Shown here: piece after piece, positions 12,401 to 24,700 of the stretch
How positions within the stretch are numbered: position 1 is the first letter of the stretch
How the letters are laid out: every line of letters begins with the position of its first letter
NCBI GenBank assembly: GCA_932294295.1
Contig: OW028580.1
Coordinates: 39,248,336 to 39,312,335 of the forward strand
Length of the DNA stretch: 64,000 nucleotides
Reading direction: 5' to 3'
Source: Alitta virens
Taxonomy: Eukaryota; Annelida; Polychaeta; Phyllodocida; Nereididae
The notes under the pieces: generated by a model
Seen by the model: the letters and a program-made list of their open reading frames with translations, nothing else
Databases searched by the model: none
What the model was told of the DNA's origin: nothing
Translations under genes and position numbers: made by a program

Positions 12401-14157
12401 CTTTAATAGGCAGTGTTCAAATTAGACGCTCGCCCGCTCGCCCGACACGACTTTTACGGCGCACGGCGAGCAGGAGAAGGATAGCACTGGTCCGTGTGAG
12501 CGAGTAGCCAATTAGCTAAATGGGCTTTATTTTGCCTCCAATCTGTCAGTTATGTGAATTGTTTGATTGCAATATTGGTCAAAGACATAATCCATAGAAG
12601 TGGAGCACACAGATTGCAATTGACTCTGTGGCATCTTCAACAGTTCAATGGAAGTGTCAAGTCCCCCATGCTTTAGACCTAATTGCAATTGACTGCTCAA
12701 AGGCTGCTAAGTCTTTCAACAATAGCTTTGTAGATATATTCCACTTTAATTTTAATGTGAATTTCTGCTTTAGTAAATATGAATAATATTACATTTTATA
12801 TTTATATTCATACATGTACCACATACATTATTTTAAAGTAATTGCTGTGTGGGCAGGAGGTAGCATTTTACTGGAAAAGTAGTTTGTGGTAACATGGGTA
12901 CTTTTGATTAATTATAATCCCTTCCTGTAGATTTTGATATAAAAATATCATTCCTGCCAATTTTGAAAGTTAATAATCTTGAGTATTATGAGCATGGTTG
13001 ACATGGACCACTGCTCCACACATAAACAAACATGATAAACCTGTGTGCCAGAAGTACTCAGTACTAGGGGTTGCGCTTAGTTATGGACCAGTAACAATGT
13101 GAACGGACCAACACCTTGTTGGACTTACTGGTCCGTGTGGACCAGTACTAAAATTGACGAGTCTTGAACACTGATAGGCCTATATGCAACTTGTAAATTT
13201 AAATAAGTGGATTAAGACATCCCTCCAGAATATCGCTTATAAGTGCTTAACATGCTTGTGTTCAAACAATAGTATAGTGTAGAAGACAAAGAACATCTTT
13301 TATTTCACTGTAATTTTTATGATGATAAAGGAAAAAAGTTCATGCCTAAACAAGGTTTATGTTAAATATCCTTTTTTCAAGAGATGCAGTTTTGGTGAAA
13401 AGCGTAGATGACTTATGAATAATGAAAATTTTGTGAAAGATACAGCCGCTTTTATATATAATATGTTAATTGTTGCCACTATATGTATTTTGTTCTGATT
13501 ATGAATAGGTTTGTCTGGACCCTACGTTAACATTGGTTAATCATATATGATATACCATCTATACAGCTATTAGACCTGTACAGCTATTTGTCAATTTGGG
13601 CAGATAGTGCCTAAAGACTTGTATACATCTACGTGGAGCTCTGTGGAGTACATATCATGGTGCATGTACACACGAGCACTTATTTTGCCAAATCGGGGTA
13701 TCTTATTCTTACATAATACATTGTGTCATCACTGGCGGATCCAGAGGGGGGGGACCATGCCCCCCCCCCCCCACCTCCCAATCAGCTTTAATTGCTATAG
13801 TATACATAGTATACACACTGTAGTGGCCCATGACATAGAACAGCAGTGTAATAGGGGACCCAGGGACACCAATAGTCATGCTTTTGCAACTAGATTAGGA
13901 GAGCACTAGATAGCTTGGCCATTACCTCAACAGAGATTGAGAGCACCAATCCAACAACACACATAAACAAACGCCATACGACCTTCTATACCACCTTGTA
14001 GACAGGTTGTCAGTCGCTTTTTTATTGATATAACGAATGTTTTACCTGTAAATGTTGAACTGAGAAATATCCTAACTTTCGATGATTCTTGTTTTGGCAA
14101 ATTATCTAAATTTCCACGTAAAACCTGGCAGATGCGGTTGTCAAGAGACGCCGCCAT
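1..14157 (-). CDS. NACHT and WD-repeat protein (NWD1/NWD2-like), 5' part, 16 exons, runs off the window
   Basis: Predicted STAND-class NTPase: an N-terminal DUF4062-like region, a NACHT ATPase, a helical region and the start of a C-terminal WD40 propeller. Exons in transcription order: 14046-14157, 11539-11624, 11031-11147, 9899-10126, 9015-9135, 8312-8422, 6758-7966, 6177-6482, 5254-5407, 4472-4709, 3508-3720, 3021-3128, 2468-2651, 1831-2017, 1187-1353, 1-467. Every junction has GT/AG and the reading phase matches through all 16, giving about 1,336 codons; family members are about 1,550-1,750 residues, so roughly the last sixth lies to the left. The ATG at 14157 precedes MAASLDNR and a KVRIFLSSTFTD stretch typical of this family's N-terminus. 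Vertebrate NWD proteins are cytosolic and assumed to oligomerise on ligand sensing; the ligand here is unknown. NWD1 versus NWD2 orthology is not resolved. Confidence 0.87.
2285..2428 (+). repeat. tRNA-derived SINE, family A, copy 1
   Basis: Decayed copy of the SINE described at 45831-46020. It keeps the 3' part of the tRNA-like head (CCAACCACTGGGTCC, AATTCCCGG) and the body from ATTGCCATGGTCCC through GTGCAGAAATACAGGACG. It lies in an intron of the NWD-like gene in antisense orientation. Confidence 0.8.
4059..4434. mobile_element. hAT-like MITE with 8-bp target duplication
   Basis: Termini are TAGGGTTTTAATCGATA and, reverse-complemented from the right, TAGGGTTTTCGTTGATAA. Flanks are GGATCCAC (4051-4058) and GCATCCAC (4435-4442), an 8-bp duplication with one mismatch, as expected for hAT elements. 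The interior is AT-rich with several ATATCGAT-type words and no ORF. It sits in the intron between the exons at 3508-3720 and 4472-4709, only 37 bp from the latter. Confidence 0.65.
5990..6107. repeat. imperfect inverted repeat around TGACGTCATGTGAA
   Basis: The left arm TGACGTCATGTGAACCTAGG and the right arm (reverse complement) GACGTCATGTGAATCCTG face each other across about 40 bp, with further pairing of CATTG/CAATG inside and GAAACTT outside. It looks like a small foldback element in an NWD intron. The left-arm TGACGTCA also matches a CRE-type site, which may be coincidental. Confidence 0.45.
6758..7966 (-). CDS. NWD-like gene, exon 7: charged linker and NACHT NTPase core
   Basis: This 1,209-nt exon is the largest of the gene. 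It begins RRYTDVEGNDFDEE and contains SGREDLLKDI, the usual lead-in to the ATPase. A lysine/glutamate/methionine-rich stretch follows (about residues 388-455), then the NACHT core. The Walker A loop GRSGCGKTALMAK is near nt 7238-7200 (residues about 502-514) and a Walker B-like LVIILDSLDQLDG near nt 6965-6930. The P-loop lysine and the acidic residues after the hydrophobic strand are intact, so nucleotide binding is plausible. The charged linker is predicted helical and possibly coiled coil by inspection. Confidence 0.88.
8312..14157 (-). CDS. NWD-like gene, exons 1-6: DUF4062-like N-terminal region
   Basis: Six exons encode about 258 residues. Exon 1 ends in SSTFT and exon 2 supplies DYQEERNYLMRETFPVL. 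Exon 3 carries IADMRWGVRDDAQNDHQTT and NTSRGPYLA. Exon 4 carries IFLGNKYGYRPYP and LLDEWFLLDQNMVPAAYIL. These are the hallmark blocks of the region preceding NACHT in NWD1, NWD2 and TEP1-like proteins. Exon 2 (86 nt) is too short to give a useful ORF; it was found because exon 1 ends in phase 1 and an acceptor at 11625-11626 restores the frame. The initiator ATG lies inside an ATGGCGGC context resembling a YY1 site, which often overlaps start codons of broadly expressed genes (inference). Confidence 0.83.
8470..8637. mobile_element. 168-bp hAT-type MITE with perfect 8-bp target duplication
   Basis: The right end reads (reverse complement) CAGGGTCGGATTGGG, a typical hAT terminus; the left end is CCGGGCCGGATTGGG. 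Perfect TACTAACT copies flank it at 8462-8469 and 8638-8645. It is non-autonomous with no ORF and lies in an intron of the NWD-like gene. Confidence 0.8.
9596..9780 (+). repeat. probable retroelement 3' tail with GGCCTCTC hairpin
   Basis: GGCCTCTC and GAGAGGCC form a short hairpin around 9613-9648. A T-rich stretch follows, ending in GTAAATAAATGTCTCTGTCTGTCTG, an AATAAA-plus-short-repeat ending that resembles LINE or SINE 3' ends. No coding remnant is visible, so the class is uncertain. Confidence 0.3.
10445..10537. repeat. pentanucleotide microsatellite (TTGTA/TTGCA)n
   Basis: About 17 interrupted units mixing TTGTA and TTGCA, in an intron of the NWD-like gene. It produces a spurious low-complexity ORF on the minus strand. 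Confidence 0.9.
10751..10946. mobile_element. 196-bp MITE with CAGTGTTCCAGCTAGG-type TIR
   Basis: The left end CAGTGTTCCAGCTAGG pairs with the right end, which reads CTGTGTACCAGCTAGG in reverse complement. ATAAG flanks both sides (10746-10750 and 10947-10951). The interior is GC-richer than the surrounding intron and non-coding. Same terminal CAGTGTTC and same 5-bp duplication pattern as the element at 12411-13173. Confidence 0.6.
12180..13500 (+). mobile_element. decayed LINE: C-terminal reverse transcriptase tail, split by an insertion
   Basis: Plus-strand translation around 12240-12345 gives KVEMVRYWNVLVKMS and VPKKIILLEMQKR. After the insertion at 12411-13173 it resumes with VEDKEHLLFHCNFYDD (about 13280-13330) and NENFVKDTAAFIYNML (about 13420-13470). 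These are typical blocks from the C-terminal tail of LINE reverse transcriptase polyproteins. Stops and frameshifts make it dead. It sits in antisense in a large NWD intron. Confidence 0.6.
12411..13173. mobile_element. DNA transposon remnant nested in the LINE, TIR CAGTGTTCAA
   Basis: It starts CAGTGTTCAA and ends TTGAACACTG, a perfect 10-bp TIR, flanked by ATAGG on both sides (12406-12410 and 13174-13178). No transposase ORF is visible. Inside are inverted and direct copies of GGTCCGTGTG/GGACCAGTA words near both ends. Its placement between two halves of a LINE reading frame gives an independent proof of insertion. Confidence 0.65.
13727..13775. repeat. GGCGGATCCAG followed by G-run and C-run
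   Basis: TGGCGGATCCAGAG leads into eight G and, after ACCATG, a run of about 14 C. A similar GGCGGATCCAG plus G-run occurs near 53166. It is probably the edge of a dispersed repeat and could form a G-quadruplex on one strand or a hairpin. Confidence 0.5.
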
Positions 14158-14489
14158 GACTGGAGGCGGAAATGGTCCCTAGATGCAGCCTCGTGCCCAA
14201 TGGCCGCCTAGTGGCCAAAAAATGTTATCAATTAAAGGTCTTCAGAGGAATTTCAATTCTTTGTTATACTAAATTTAAATCCTTTCCAATTCACCTCTAG
14301 AATATTTCATTTAATAAGTAAGATAATGGTAATACTTTTTATTTTTTAATATCAAACTTAACTTTTTGGTGCATTCAAAATATGCTTCATTTTCACTGTT
14401 AAACAAATAAACTGGTATTATTACATAACTTCACTATTTTATTTTTCTATTAATATAAATGAAAACAAACTAGCAAGGTACCTTAAATG

Positions 14490-14495
14490 TTTATT
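14490..14495 (-). promoter_or_regulatory. candidate poly(A) signal of the TPR/ankyrin gene
   Basis: AATAAA on the minus strand, 1.3 kb past the predicted stop of the TPR/ankyrin gene and about 330 bp upstream of the NWD start codon. No stronger downstream candidate precedes the next gene. This would mean a long AT-rich 3' UTR. Confidence 0.35.
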
Positions 14496-15794
14496 TTTCA
14501 CATGGGAACAGTTTCACGAACAACATCCAGCTTGACAATAGTCAAGTTTAACAAAATGTTCAAATATAGACTATAAACTAACTTTAGTAAAAAAAAAATT
14601 CACCTAAAAAATTATGTGTAAAAAATGTGATGTAAATTTCAAAACAATATACATTAGAAAATGTTCACAAAAATACTGTAAGCCCAGATAATTATACACT
14701 GTACTGATAGGCTATACACACCCAGCATATCCCTCATTTACAAATATTTCCACAAAATTTAAGCATCAACCACATAGTACACACGTGCAATGTGCATTAC
14801 CAAGAATATGTCTCTGTCAACCTTAGCAATTACAAGCCAACAATACCTATTAAATACCTATTAAATGTCCAAATCCCTAATTTTAGAAATTGTATCACGC
14901 CATGTGCAATATTATTGCAATATGTGCACAATTACCCAAACCTCATGTGTGATAACAAAAATATGCTACGATTCGCATAAATGCAACTAAATACAATTTA
15001 AATTTTTTCATAAATTTTCTTCCTTGTCAAAGGAATGATTAACTCTGCCATTTCATGCTTGTGATATCAAACTTTATGGCAAATGCTGAACATTTAATAT
15101 TTAGTAAGTATCATTATCATCTCACATTGTTTAATAACAAGACATTTTCTGATGTACATTAGTAATTATACTGACCTTATGAAACTATTTCTCAATATCC
15201 CAATATCTCAATCTACGATATACGATAACCATGACAACTTAGAATTAAGCTCTGCAGTTTAAAATGAAGTACTTCACAAGCACCAATCATAAGCCAATGA
15301 AAGAACACAGTAAATTTATGGACATTATAATTAATTTACAAAATGCATACAATGACTAGAATCATTGAAACAGCAGGAAAACGCAAAGTTAATACATTGC
15401 CATGTTGTGAGCAAACCAGTTAAATCATTATTTGAAATTTTTTTCATGAACACTAATCAAATAGCTCTTGCACAAAGGATTAATTCATTTCACTGCTGCA
15501 TATGTTTGCAACACTCTTCTTTCTGCGGGCCAGACACAGTTCGGCTACTTCACATTATGAAGCCACATGCATGTACACAACATTTAATTGTCTCACTACA
15601 AATTTTTGACATCTAATATCTTCCACAATAAATTTCTCCGCCCTTTTTCAATCTCTCTTAATAATATGCATAAATATAGTATTTACATATTGTATTATGA
15701 CATCTATCACAAAACACTATCATGATTTCTCCAGTGTTGCTTAATTGAACTCTAGGAATAGACACACAGGTGGTTTTAAGGTAGATCACAAAAT

Positions 15795-18700
15795 TTAGTC
15801 TGCGCATAAGGCATACGTGAGAAAAATACTGATAAAATTTGAACATTTACCTCCGTATACCAAATCTAGAGACTTTCCTGACTGGATAAGTACAAAGTTA
15901 GCTTCAGGGAAATATTTAATCAATTTGTCAGCATCTTCAGTCGCATTAGAAAACACTAAAGTGCAACCTGAGCGTGATTTGTTAGGCTTGACCTTGATGC
16001 TGTCGTCAAGGTCATTGGGGTCAAATTCAATGACGTTCGATGAAGCCGGAAGACTGGAGGATGAGATGTTAGTGATAATGCCATGGAGTTCCTTTGTGGC
16101 ACCAAGAATGACAGCTGTGTAAGAAAGGAAATAAATCAGATATAGTTACATGTACATTGCTGCTGGTTTAATCAGACTGACAAAACTGAGTCCAAGCAAC
16201 TGACCAGCTGACCATGTGATGTTTGCAAGTGTGGGCTCTAAAAAAGCAATGTTAGGCTTGCTGAATACCTTCTGGCCCACATTAAATTTTAAGACCCTTC
16301 CTGGAATTAACAATTATTCGGGCAACAAAAACTTATGAGATTGGCCAGCGCTTTTAAAAACAGCACGATATCACATTAACACTTCCATAAATCTCATTAG
16401 TGAAATGTAGTCAGTTTGATTTAAAGCTCTATAACACACATTCAATTAAATTTGCTCAATGAAGATATATTAATAATATTTCCTTAGAGGCTTTTTATAA
16501 TGTCCGCTGTCTTATACAGGACAGAGTGACCATAATAGGAAGATGCTATCTTTTTGAGGGGGTCTTATGCCCTTATAAATTCACAATCAAGTCTTGAAAC
16601 TTACCTAACAAACCATCTTGGCTACCAAAACAATTTGCAAAATGCGAGTCCAGTTCCCCGAGAAAGTTTCCTGAGTCCATGTCTAAACGTAAGCACTTCA
16701 AGGAGCTGTTGATTTGCTGGTACAGCTGAATTCTGTTTTGTTGGTTGTACACTAGATGTGAACAATTGAGTTGATCCAATGTTCTTCTCTGTAATATGAA
16801 GGTAGATCAAAACTGAATAATGTTTTCAACATAATTTTTTAGAAAATTTTCATGTCAATATACACTGTATTATAGTTGCTTCAGAATCAAGAATCAGAAG
16901 ATCATTTATTTACCAAAACAGAAAAAAAACAAAAAAAACAACATTGCATATGAAGTATTAGAAAAAGTACATAATTGTAATTGGAAGGAGAAACCCCAAA
17001 GACATATATAATATATATATATGCTTCAAAACACAGACCCCCAACATCCAAACATTTAAAGTGATAAACTCATGCCAATTTAGTTATAAGGGTACATATG
17101 TCAGACACGCTTAAATTTTCTATCAACTATAAATCTGCTAAAAAAGAATAAAAAAAATCATGGTGACTAACTGATGAAATATACCTGGGAATCCAAGTCT
17201 TCTGATGGCGACATCAATTCACTGATTAAAACAAAACTTCTCACTGCAGGCACTCCTTTCGTGTCAAATGCTGCAAGCACACTATCCTCAAGGTCATTTC
17301 CATGGAGATGCAAGGTCACCAATAGAGTGATGTCGCCTAGCGACAAAGACTTAGCTCCTAGACAGTTGCGTGTTGATTTAATAGTAGTTACAACCACATC
17401 ACTGCCATCTAGTAGTCTTGAGAGCCCAACTTTAGCTGACTTGTTGACACCGTGGCTGATGATATTCAGATGGGGAAGATATAAACTCAATATGCGAGTA
17501 GTTTCTGCAACATCCTCCCAATGAGGGACTTGAATCAAAACAGAGTAATTCTTGCAGTTTGTAGTAGCCAGAGATACGTTCTTTTCCATAGATTGAGTTT
17601 CTGTCTCATCCTGATCTGTTGCCTCAGATTTTGATGACTTTAATCTAGATTTGTCGTCCACCTGAAAACGGTAAGAAAAATATTTATACAGTATCTATCA
17701 ATTAGATTCCGGGTCTAAAGGCCAGTCTCAAATAGTGGGGTCCATGTACACCTTTATCTTTAAAATGATACGATATGTATCACGATATGTTAAAACCAAT
17801 TAAATATGTATCATGATAAGCATATGATAAGTATCCTTCAGGTAATATCCATGAAAGTATAAATAAAGCCCATTTATACTTTACTGAACAATGAAATTAA
17901 ATGAACAAATTTTTATGTGAATGTAATCGAGTCGGCTCGTATTTTTCTTTCAAAACAATGGAACATCTGGGCAGTAGACGTCTTGTTTACTTAAAAATGC
18001 CGCGCCAGCTGGGCCTTGGCCATGCATGCATGGCTACAAATTAATGCCTGTTTCCATCAGTTTAAATTAATAGACATCGGTCTTAAATAAACGGTGGTCT
18101 CTATTACAAGCAGGGCCAAAAACTTCCTCTAAAAAAATACAGGCCCGACTTCTAATTAAGAATATACGTGTCATCCATATGTGGGAAACATTAGACATGG
18201 TTCAGAAATAATTTACCATACTACTTTTTGTGATGTTGCAATAAATTTCAAATCATTTTTACCTCTACTGTATCATCCTGTTCCGACTGCTTTGGCCCCT
18301 GTTGCGCCTTGCTCTGTCTTGATACATGTTGATTTCCAGCTGGACCAGGGCTTTGACCTTTTTGACCTCTGCGACCTTCTCTGCAAGGACTAGGTGAGTA
18401 GTCTCCACTCCCTTGTCGATTTTCGGACAAGTGGCGCCCTCTTCTGGGACTTTTTGATGGGGCGGCCCGGTTCTGGTCTCTGCTTCTTGGATTTGAGGGA
18501 CCTTCGAAAAAAAGAAGATTTTTTTATTTAACTCAATTTGGTTTTGTTCTTCCAAAGATCATATTAAGTTCCCCTGCAAAGGTAACAAATTGCATCTATA
18601 GGATAGGACATAGCACCGATATAGCGCATTAATGCTAGTCAGACATTCATAACTTTCAACATTTAATATAATGGTTGTTTTAGACAACAAAGAATGTTAA

Positions 18701-21700
18701 AATGCATGAAAATGCATCAAATCACTACTAGACTATCATCATACCAAAAATCAAGCAATTCGTTCCAAAGATGGACGAGCTATTCATGAGTCAATAAGAA
18801 AGTTTTGTCCCATACCTTCAATATTTCCAACATGTCTTCCTACAATAAATTCATCATGATCGTCTGCCATATTTCTTCCACTTTTCTTCCTTTTTCTGGG
18901 ACTCGAATGAACAGATGCCACTCCTTGATTGGTTTCTACCATCTTTAATGCAGAAACATTCCTTGCACTTGCATCACATGACTTCGACCTCGGAACATAT
19001 TTTCGATTGCACGCTGTTGCCTCCTGTGAGGCATTTTCCTTCGGATCTTCTTCTAAATCATTCACTGACCAAATATGGCGTTGAATAATGGCCGCTGTGA
19101 CCGCCACATGACTGTTTAGCAATGGCATGTAGATGGCAGCACTGGGACATGAAGTCACCTGACTAGCAAGTTCCAACTCAAAATCCTTCAGAGGTTCCGG
19201 AATGCTGTAGTCCAAGTCGTTTTGCCTGAAATATTACCATTAATAAAATCATAACACATCAATTCCCATGATTCACTAATCAATTACTCAACAAATCAAT
19301 AAGGAATCAATCACCTTGACGACCTGGAAGCCCTAGATGAAGTTTTGCGACGCCTGTGCTTGGAAAAAACATTTTCCGCGGGAATATCCTCAAATGCTGC
19401 AAAGATTTTAATATTAAGCATATAATCAATAGCATAGTTCATCAGAAAACAAGAAATGGAAAACTTTACATAATATACAACTGACTGAAGTTTAAAATAA
19501 AATTTAATCTTGCTGAACCACACAGCTTAAAAACAATAGCTAGTAGACTAGCAATACACACAAATATCTACGACAGGATCAGGAAAATTAGAAATCTTCT
19601 CACATGTAAAGGGAGATTCTTTGAGACTTTTGAATGAAGTGGAGAAAATTTGGGGAAGTTTTTCGTTGATGATGGAAGCACCTGTAAGATAAAAATCTCC
19701 AGTTAAGTTTGTCTATAGACATGTCAATCTAACCATGCTTTTAGAACTTTTAGAACTGATCTACCTTCTTTAGAGAGCCAGCAAAAATACACTAGAGTAA
19801 AATAATTATTATACATCAATCTGTACATTAATCAAATACATATTTGGGACTGTTCCATTAAAAGTGTGGGGTGCACACTTTTTCAAATATCATAAACCAG
19901 TCTGCCCCTCACAATAAATGATACAACACAACTCATATTGTTTAAAATCAACATGCCATTCGTGTATTACCTTCTTCGATCATTTCTGCTACTTTAGCAT
20001 TGCCCGTTGACTCTAGGGATTGTATGAGGTCTTTAACTTCATTTTCTCCCACTATGTGGTGCATGAGTATCATTGACATAGCCCTCTGGTGGTCAACAGC
20101 AGAATAACAAGTTCCCAAAATATGAGTCTGTAAGCTTGACGGAAGAGTCTTCATAGTCATTACAATGTCTTTTATGTCTTCAACTTGCATTAATATCGAC
20201 CAATTCCTGTAAACGCTAAGTACTTCCGGACAAACTCCCCAGAGTCGTCGCGAACACTTGTTGTTGTGAACTGGAAAATACAAATCAACAATTGATGACC
20301 AAGCTGTTAGAATTTGTTTAAATTGTACAACATAAAAGCAGTGTTAAAAAGAAACAATGCCATCCCCGAGTCATAATCGTCAAAAAGAAACATTGTCATA
20401 CCCGAGTCATAATCGTATTTACGGTATTTATGACCCCTGACGGGCTTCACACCTCCAGTGCCCACAATCATCGCCCCCCCCCCCCCCCTTTCACAAATTC
20501 CTGTATCCCCCCCCCCCTCAAAATAATTCCTTGTTAGCTGTGACACATACTAACCTAAAAGCACAAGTTTTGACTGCACAGGAGCAAACTCATGTAGAGC
20601 CAATGCCAACTCCAGCAACCCTTCTGCATAAATTTGGACCCCCTGGACAAGAGCTCGCCAAGCTGTGTTTCTTTTCTTGTTTTCTGTTGCAGTTTTTATT
20701 GCATCGCTGCTTTCTGCAAAATAAATATACGCCACAAAATTTACTCGTTATTGTATCATTCTTTTCCTATTTGTGTAATGTACGAATTGAATTGAAAAAA
20801 TTAAATTTTGTATGCACTTCAACAGCGTTCAATACACCCAGTTTGAATTAAAGGCTGCATCACAGTCTTCAATCCATAATCTACATATTCCATAATTGGT
20901 GATAATTTACGATTAAAAGGCTGCAGTATGCGAAAATACAAATATGCAAAAAACGTACCATTTAACACATTAACACTTTCAATGCTCTTGAGGGGCCTTC
21001 AGATATAAATATTTTTAGCTGTAAATTTGCATGCATATCCATTTTGCCATTTCTAACAACACAAAATACCAGGTACTTCAAATTGCAAAAGTTTTTCATA
21101 TGTGAGGCACCCTAATCCATGTACTAGAGTAAATGTATTGAACTTGCAAAAATATTATTTACCTTTAGAGAGTCCTGGAATTTTATCAATCAAATCCACA
21201 GCATTGAGCTTGCGCAATGTACAAAATTGACTGAGTAGAAAGTTCTCTATTTCCTGAGATTCCATGTAGGCAAGATCTTTAATGAGATCTGAAAAGTAAA
21301 ATTTTCATAATTAAATGTCCCCTCCTATAGCATAAGCCAAAATAAATGTCCATTTGATTTTTGGTCTTATTTTTATATATATGTCATGGAGAAGCACAAA
21401 ATAGATATAACTGTTATAAAAAGGTCAAAGTCCAACTTTCTAACTAATAAAAACCACTCTTTGTACAAATTAACTTCAAGTTACCTATCTTTGCAATGAC
21501 AATATTTTGCCACTTTTTCATCGTTATGGCCATTTGTTATTGTCGCAAAGAAGCTGCGGAAATTACAATAGAGACTACAGCAAAATTCTGGTTATTTGGT
21601 TTCCAGAAATGTTTTTATCAGCTAGAAAGTTTGGATTCGATTTTTTGAGAACATTTCTGTCCATTTTGTGTCGCTCCATGCCATTTGTGGCAAAATATGA

Positions 21701-24700
21701 CCAAGAAACAAGTGGACATTCATTATGGATCCTAGCAAATTGTGCTGAATCAAGGTAACAAAATACCAAGTATTCAGGTCTTATCACAACAAACAACGGA
21801 GTCAGCTAGCAGGTCAGCTTTATAAAACAAGAGTAATAGAACGGGCAGCAAAATATGAAATATTCCTTCGTGCGAATTATTATATTGTACCAATACTTTC
21901 GTTTTAAGTGACTTTATTATTTCGTTCAACCGCAAATAAATATTTGGCTCGGTCCCATACCCGTATGTGAAGTGGTCTGTAGACTTTTCCACACAAAAGA
22001 TTGGTCCCTAAGTAAGTCGGAAGGTTTCTTTCCTTCTCTGTTTGTAACCCCACAATTGAGACCCTGTGTTGTTAACCAGTCGGCCATGAAGGCAGGAGGA
22101 AGAATGCAAGCTTTATTTTCATCCTGAAACAATGTGAAATGTGATGCAGATTTGTAACAAACACATAAATCTGTACCTTACTGTACAGTTTAACTAAGCA
22201 TATTAGTACTGTCTCTGCTCGGGACCCTTGAATCTTCAGGGTCCCTGGAAACTCAAGTGATCTACGTATCGCTACGCATATATGGAACGTATTGCTGACC
22301 GAACAAATTAGTTCGATGTTCACCGCTGTAGATTGCTTTGCAAAGAGAGTATCATAGCCTAGTTCTGGCGGTTTTGTATACCTTGTACAATTTTGAGCAA
22401 GTTTGAATCGTGGACCATAGGTCAATAGTGCCTGGATTATTTGTGCGGGACCACATGCGAGTTGCTCTCAATGAGATTCTGTAGACCCTCGCTGTGCTCG
22501 GCAATTTAAACTCACTATAGATGGCGCAAGGGGTCGACTTGTAGACAGGTATTAGTACATAATATTAATTCTACAGATAAATGGTTAGTAAAAAGGTTGC
22601 CTTTCACTTCCTTTCCTATCTTTTTATACTGTACAGTATTGAACATTGGGTATGCAAAACAATGATTGTCGTGCTTGTGATGGTTAGCCTACATCGGTCA
22701 CATTTCATCTTGGTCAAATATGTCTTGTAGTTATTGTCATCACCAAAAGATCCAGTTCTAAAGCTAATATACAAATCGATTTCAGTATTTACTCCTAATT
22801 TCTTGAAGTTTTACAATAATTTTTACCAAACAGTCTCCAGCACCACTGTTTTGCGCAATGCAGATTTGATGAAGGAGAGAGTTGTTGGCCGCATCGCTCA
22901 TGTCTTTGCTGTTCGCTGCTTGGCAACTGTATCTTAGCAACAGCTGGAGTGGAATCAGATTACCTGCAAATATTCCGAGGTAAGAAATGTTACACAGGTT
23001 TTTGATTTAATCCAACAGATCCCAACAATTACGAAGAACTTTGGGAATCACTTAATGGATATACAGGCATTTTTAAAACTGGATATCCTTTGCATTAAAT
23101 AACGAAGACCAAGGCATATCGTCTAATGACATCTTTTTTATAGCTGCACCATTGCTGTTACGAAGATGATGTCACCCCACTGTACTTTATCTGGTTTGGT
23201 TGTAGCACCTTCTCTTAGTCGGATTCCCCTTTGTGGGGTTCCTCTGTACAATTACATAAAAGCAAATAGATATTAATTGCCATAAACTGCGAAACAGAAG
23301 AAACAATATTTTACCAGTTGATAATGCATTTAATGCAAACTGCATAGCAGAAGAAACTCACATGATAGCAGACAACGTTTATTTGTTAATTAAAAGCTCT
23401 AAATAGTAAAATACAAGAAACTATAGTTTACCAGTTGACACTGCAAACTGCATAGCAGAAGAAAGGGAGTCAGCCAAAACGTCATCCTTGACAACATCTT
23501 TAGGTTCACTCTCAGATGAACTGCTTGCTACAAGAGATCGCTGCAGATACTCCAGGCTTATTTTCTCGCTTTCGTAAAGTCGCCTGACCAATAAGTCCAC
23601 CGCAATCCAGTCGTTCAATCGAAGAAGCCATCTCAAAAGTTCGACCCTGTCCCAGCCGGCTAAAGTCAGGCCTAAGTCTAGCTTTCCCCACAGATTAGTA
23701 TCATGTTCATGTGCTGTTAAAAAAGTAGAATTTACTTTATTCTAACCTGTAATTTTTTGTTTGAATAATGAGGTTTTAAAAAAGTGCAAAAATCTGTGAA
23801 TCTAAATCACTTAGTGCGCTATGTATCAATTTGTTCTCTAATTATTTTTTAGAGTATGACTTTAAGCATATACAGATAACCTGTGTAAGATAACTGCATA
23901 TATAATATATATGTCCTTACCAACACAAGCTAGCCGCAGTAACTTAGCAAGCAAAAAAGCTGAAGTGGTTTGTCTCTTTGATTTATGTATGGAAGCAATG
24001 TGTTGCAGGGCGGTGCAAAAAGCTGTTGCAGCTTCTACTAGATGTCCTTCCTGTTCTTCGCAAAGCCCCATCTGGTAGTGACCCTACAAAACAAAAAGAG
24101 AATGAATTTATACATATCACAGTAAGCACACACAGCAATGACAATGCAATGAGATGTAAAATCATCATGATCATAAGTTACCCTTAATAGGCTTAGTGAA
24201 ACCATACCCTTTCCTAATTTTTCCTACTTTAAAATGTATGTCCCAACACGGCAACACCTCCACGGAGGTAACTGTCAATATTTTTATCTCATTACTATAC
24301 TTATCAATCTCCTTTCAATAAAGTCTACTACCAAAATGTGTCCTAATTTATACAGTATAGGAGATAAAATCGTTAATAATCTCCTTAAAGCGGTAACATC
24401 CCCATTGAGGCACTTCGGCCTGGGAATCGGGGTAGGTACAAATGGATTGGGCTGCCGGTAATTAGGTTTCTTAATTGAAATGTGACTTTATTGGATAGGT
24501 TGTCGAAACCTGACACACGTATAACATACTTTCAAATTTACCTTGACAAAGGATGGTAGCATCATCACCGTTCTTTCAGCATCCGTCTTTGCATTGTCCC
24601 ACTGACCTAGAGCGACCCATGCTTGGCAACGGTTGCTATGGAGAAATGCCACCCTGGGAGACTTGTCCCCCTGGTGGCAACCAGAGAGGATGCTGTTGTA

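Noticed and set aside
15658..15846. downstream coding exon for the TPR/ankyrin gene
   Set aside because: The best acceptor (TGCGCAG) leads in phase directly to a stop, so it adds one residue at most; read-through gives a similar end.
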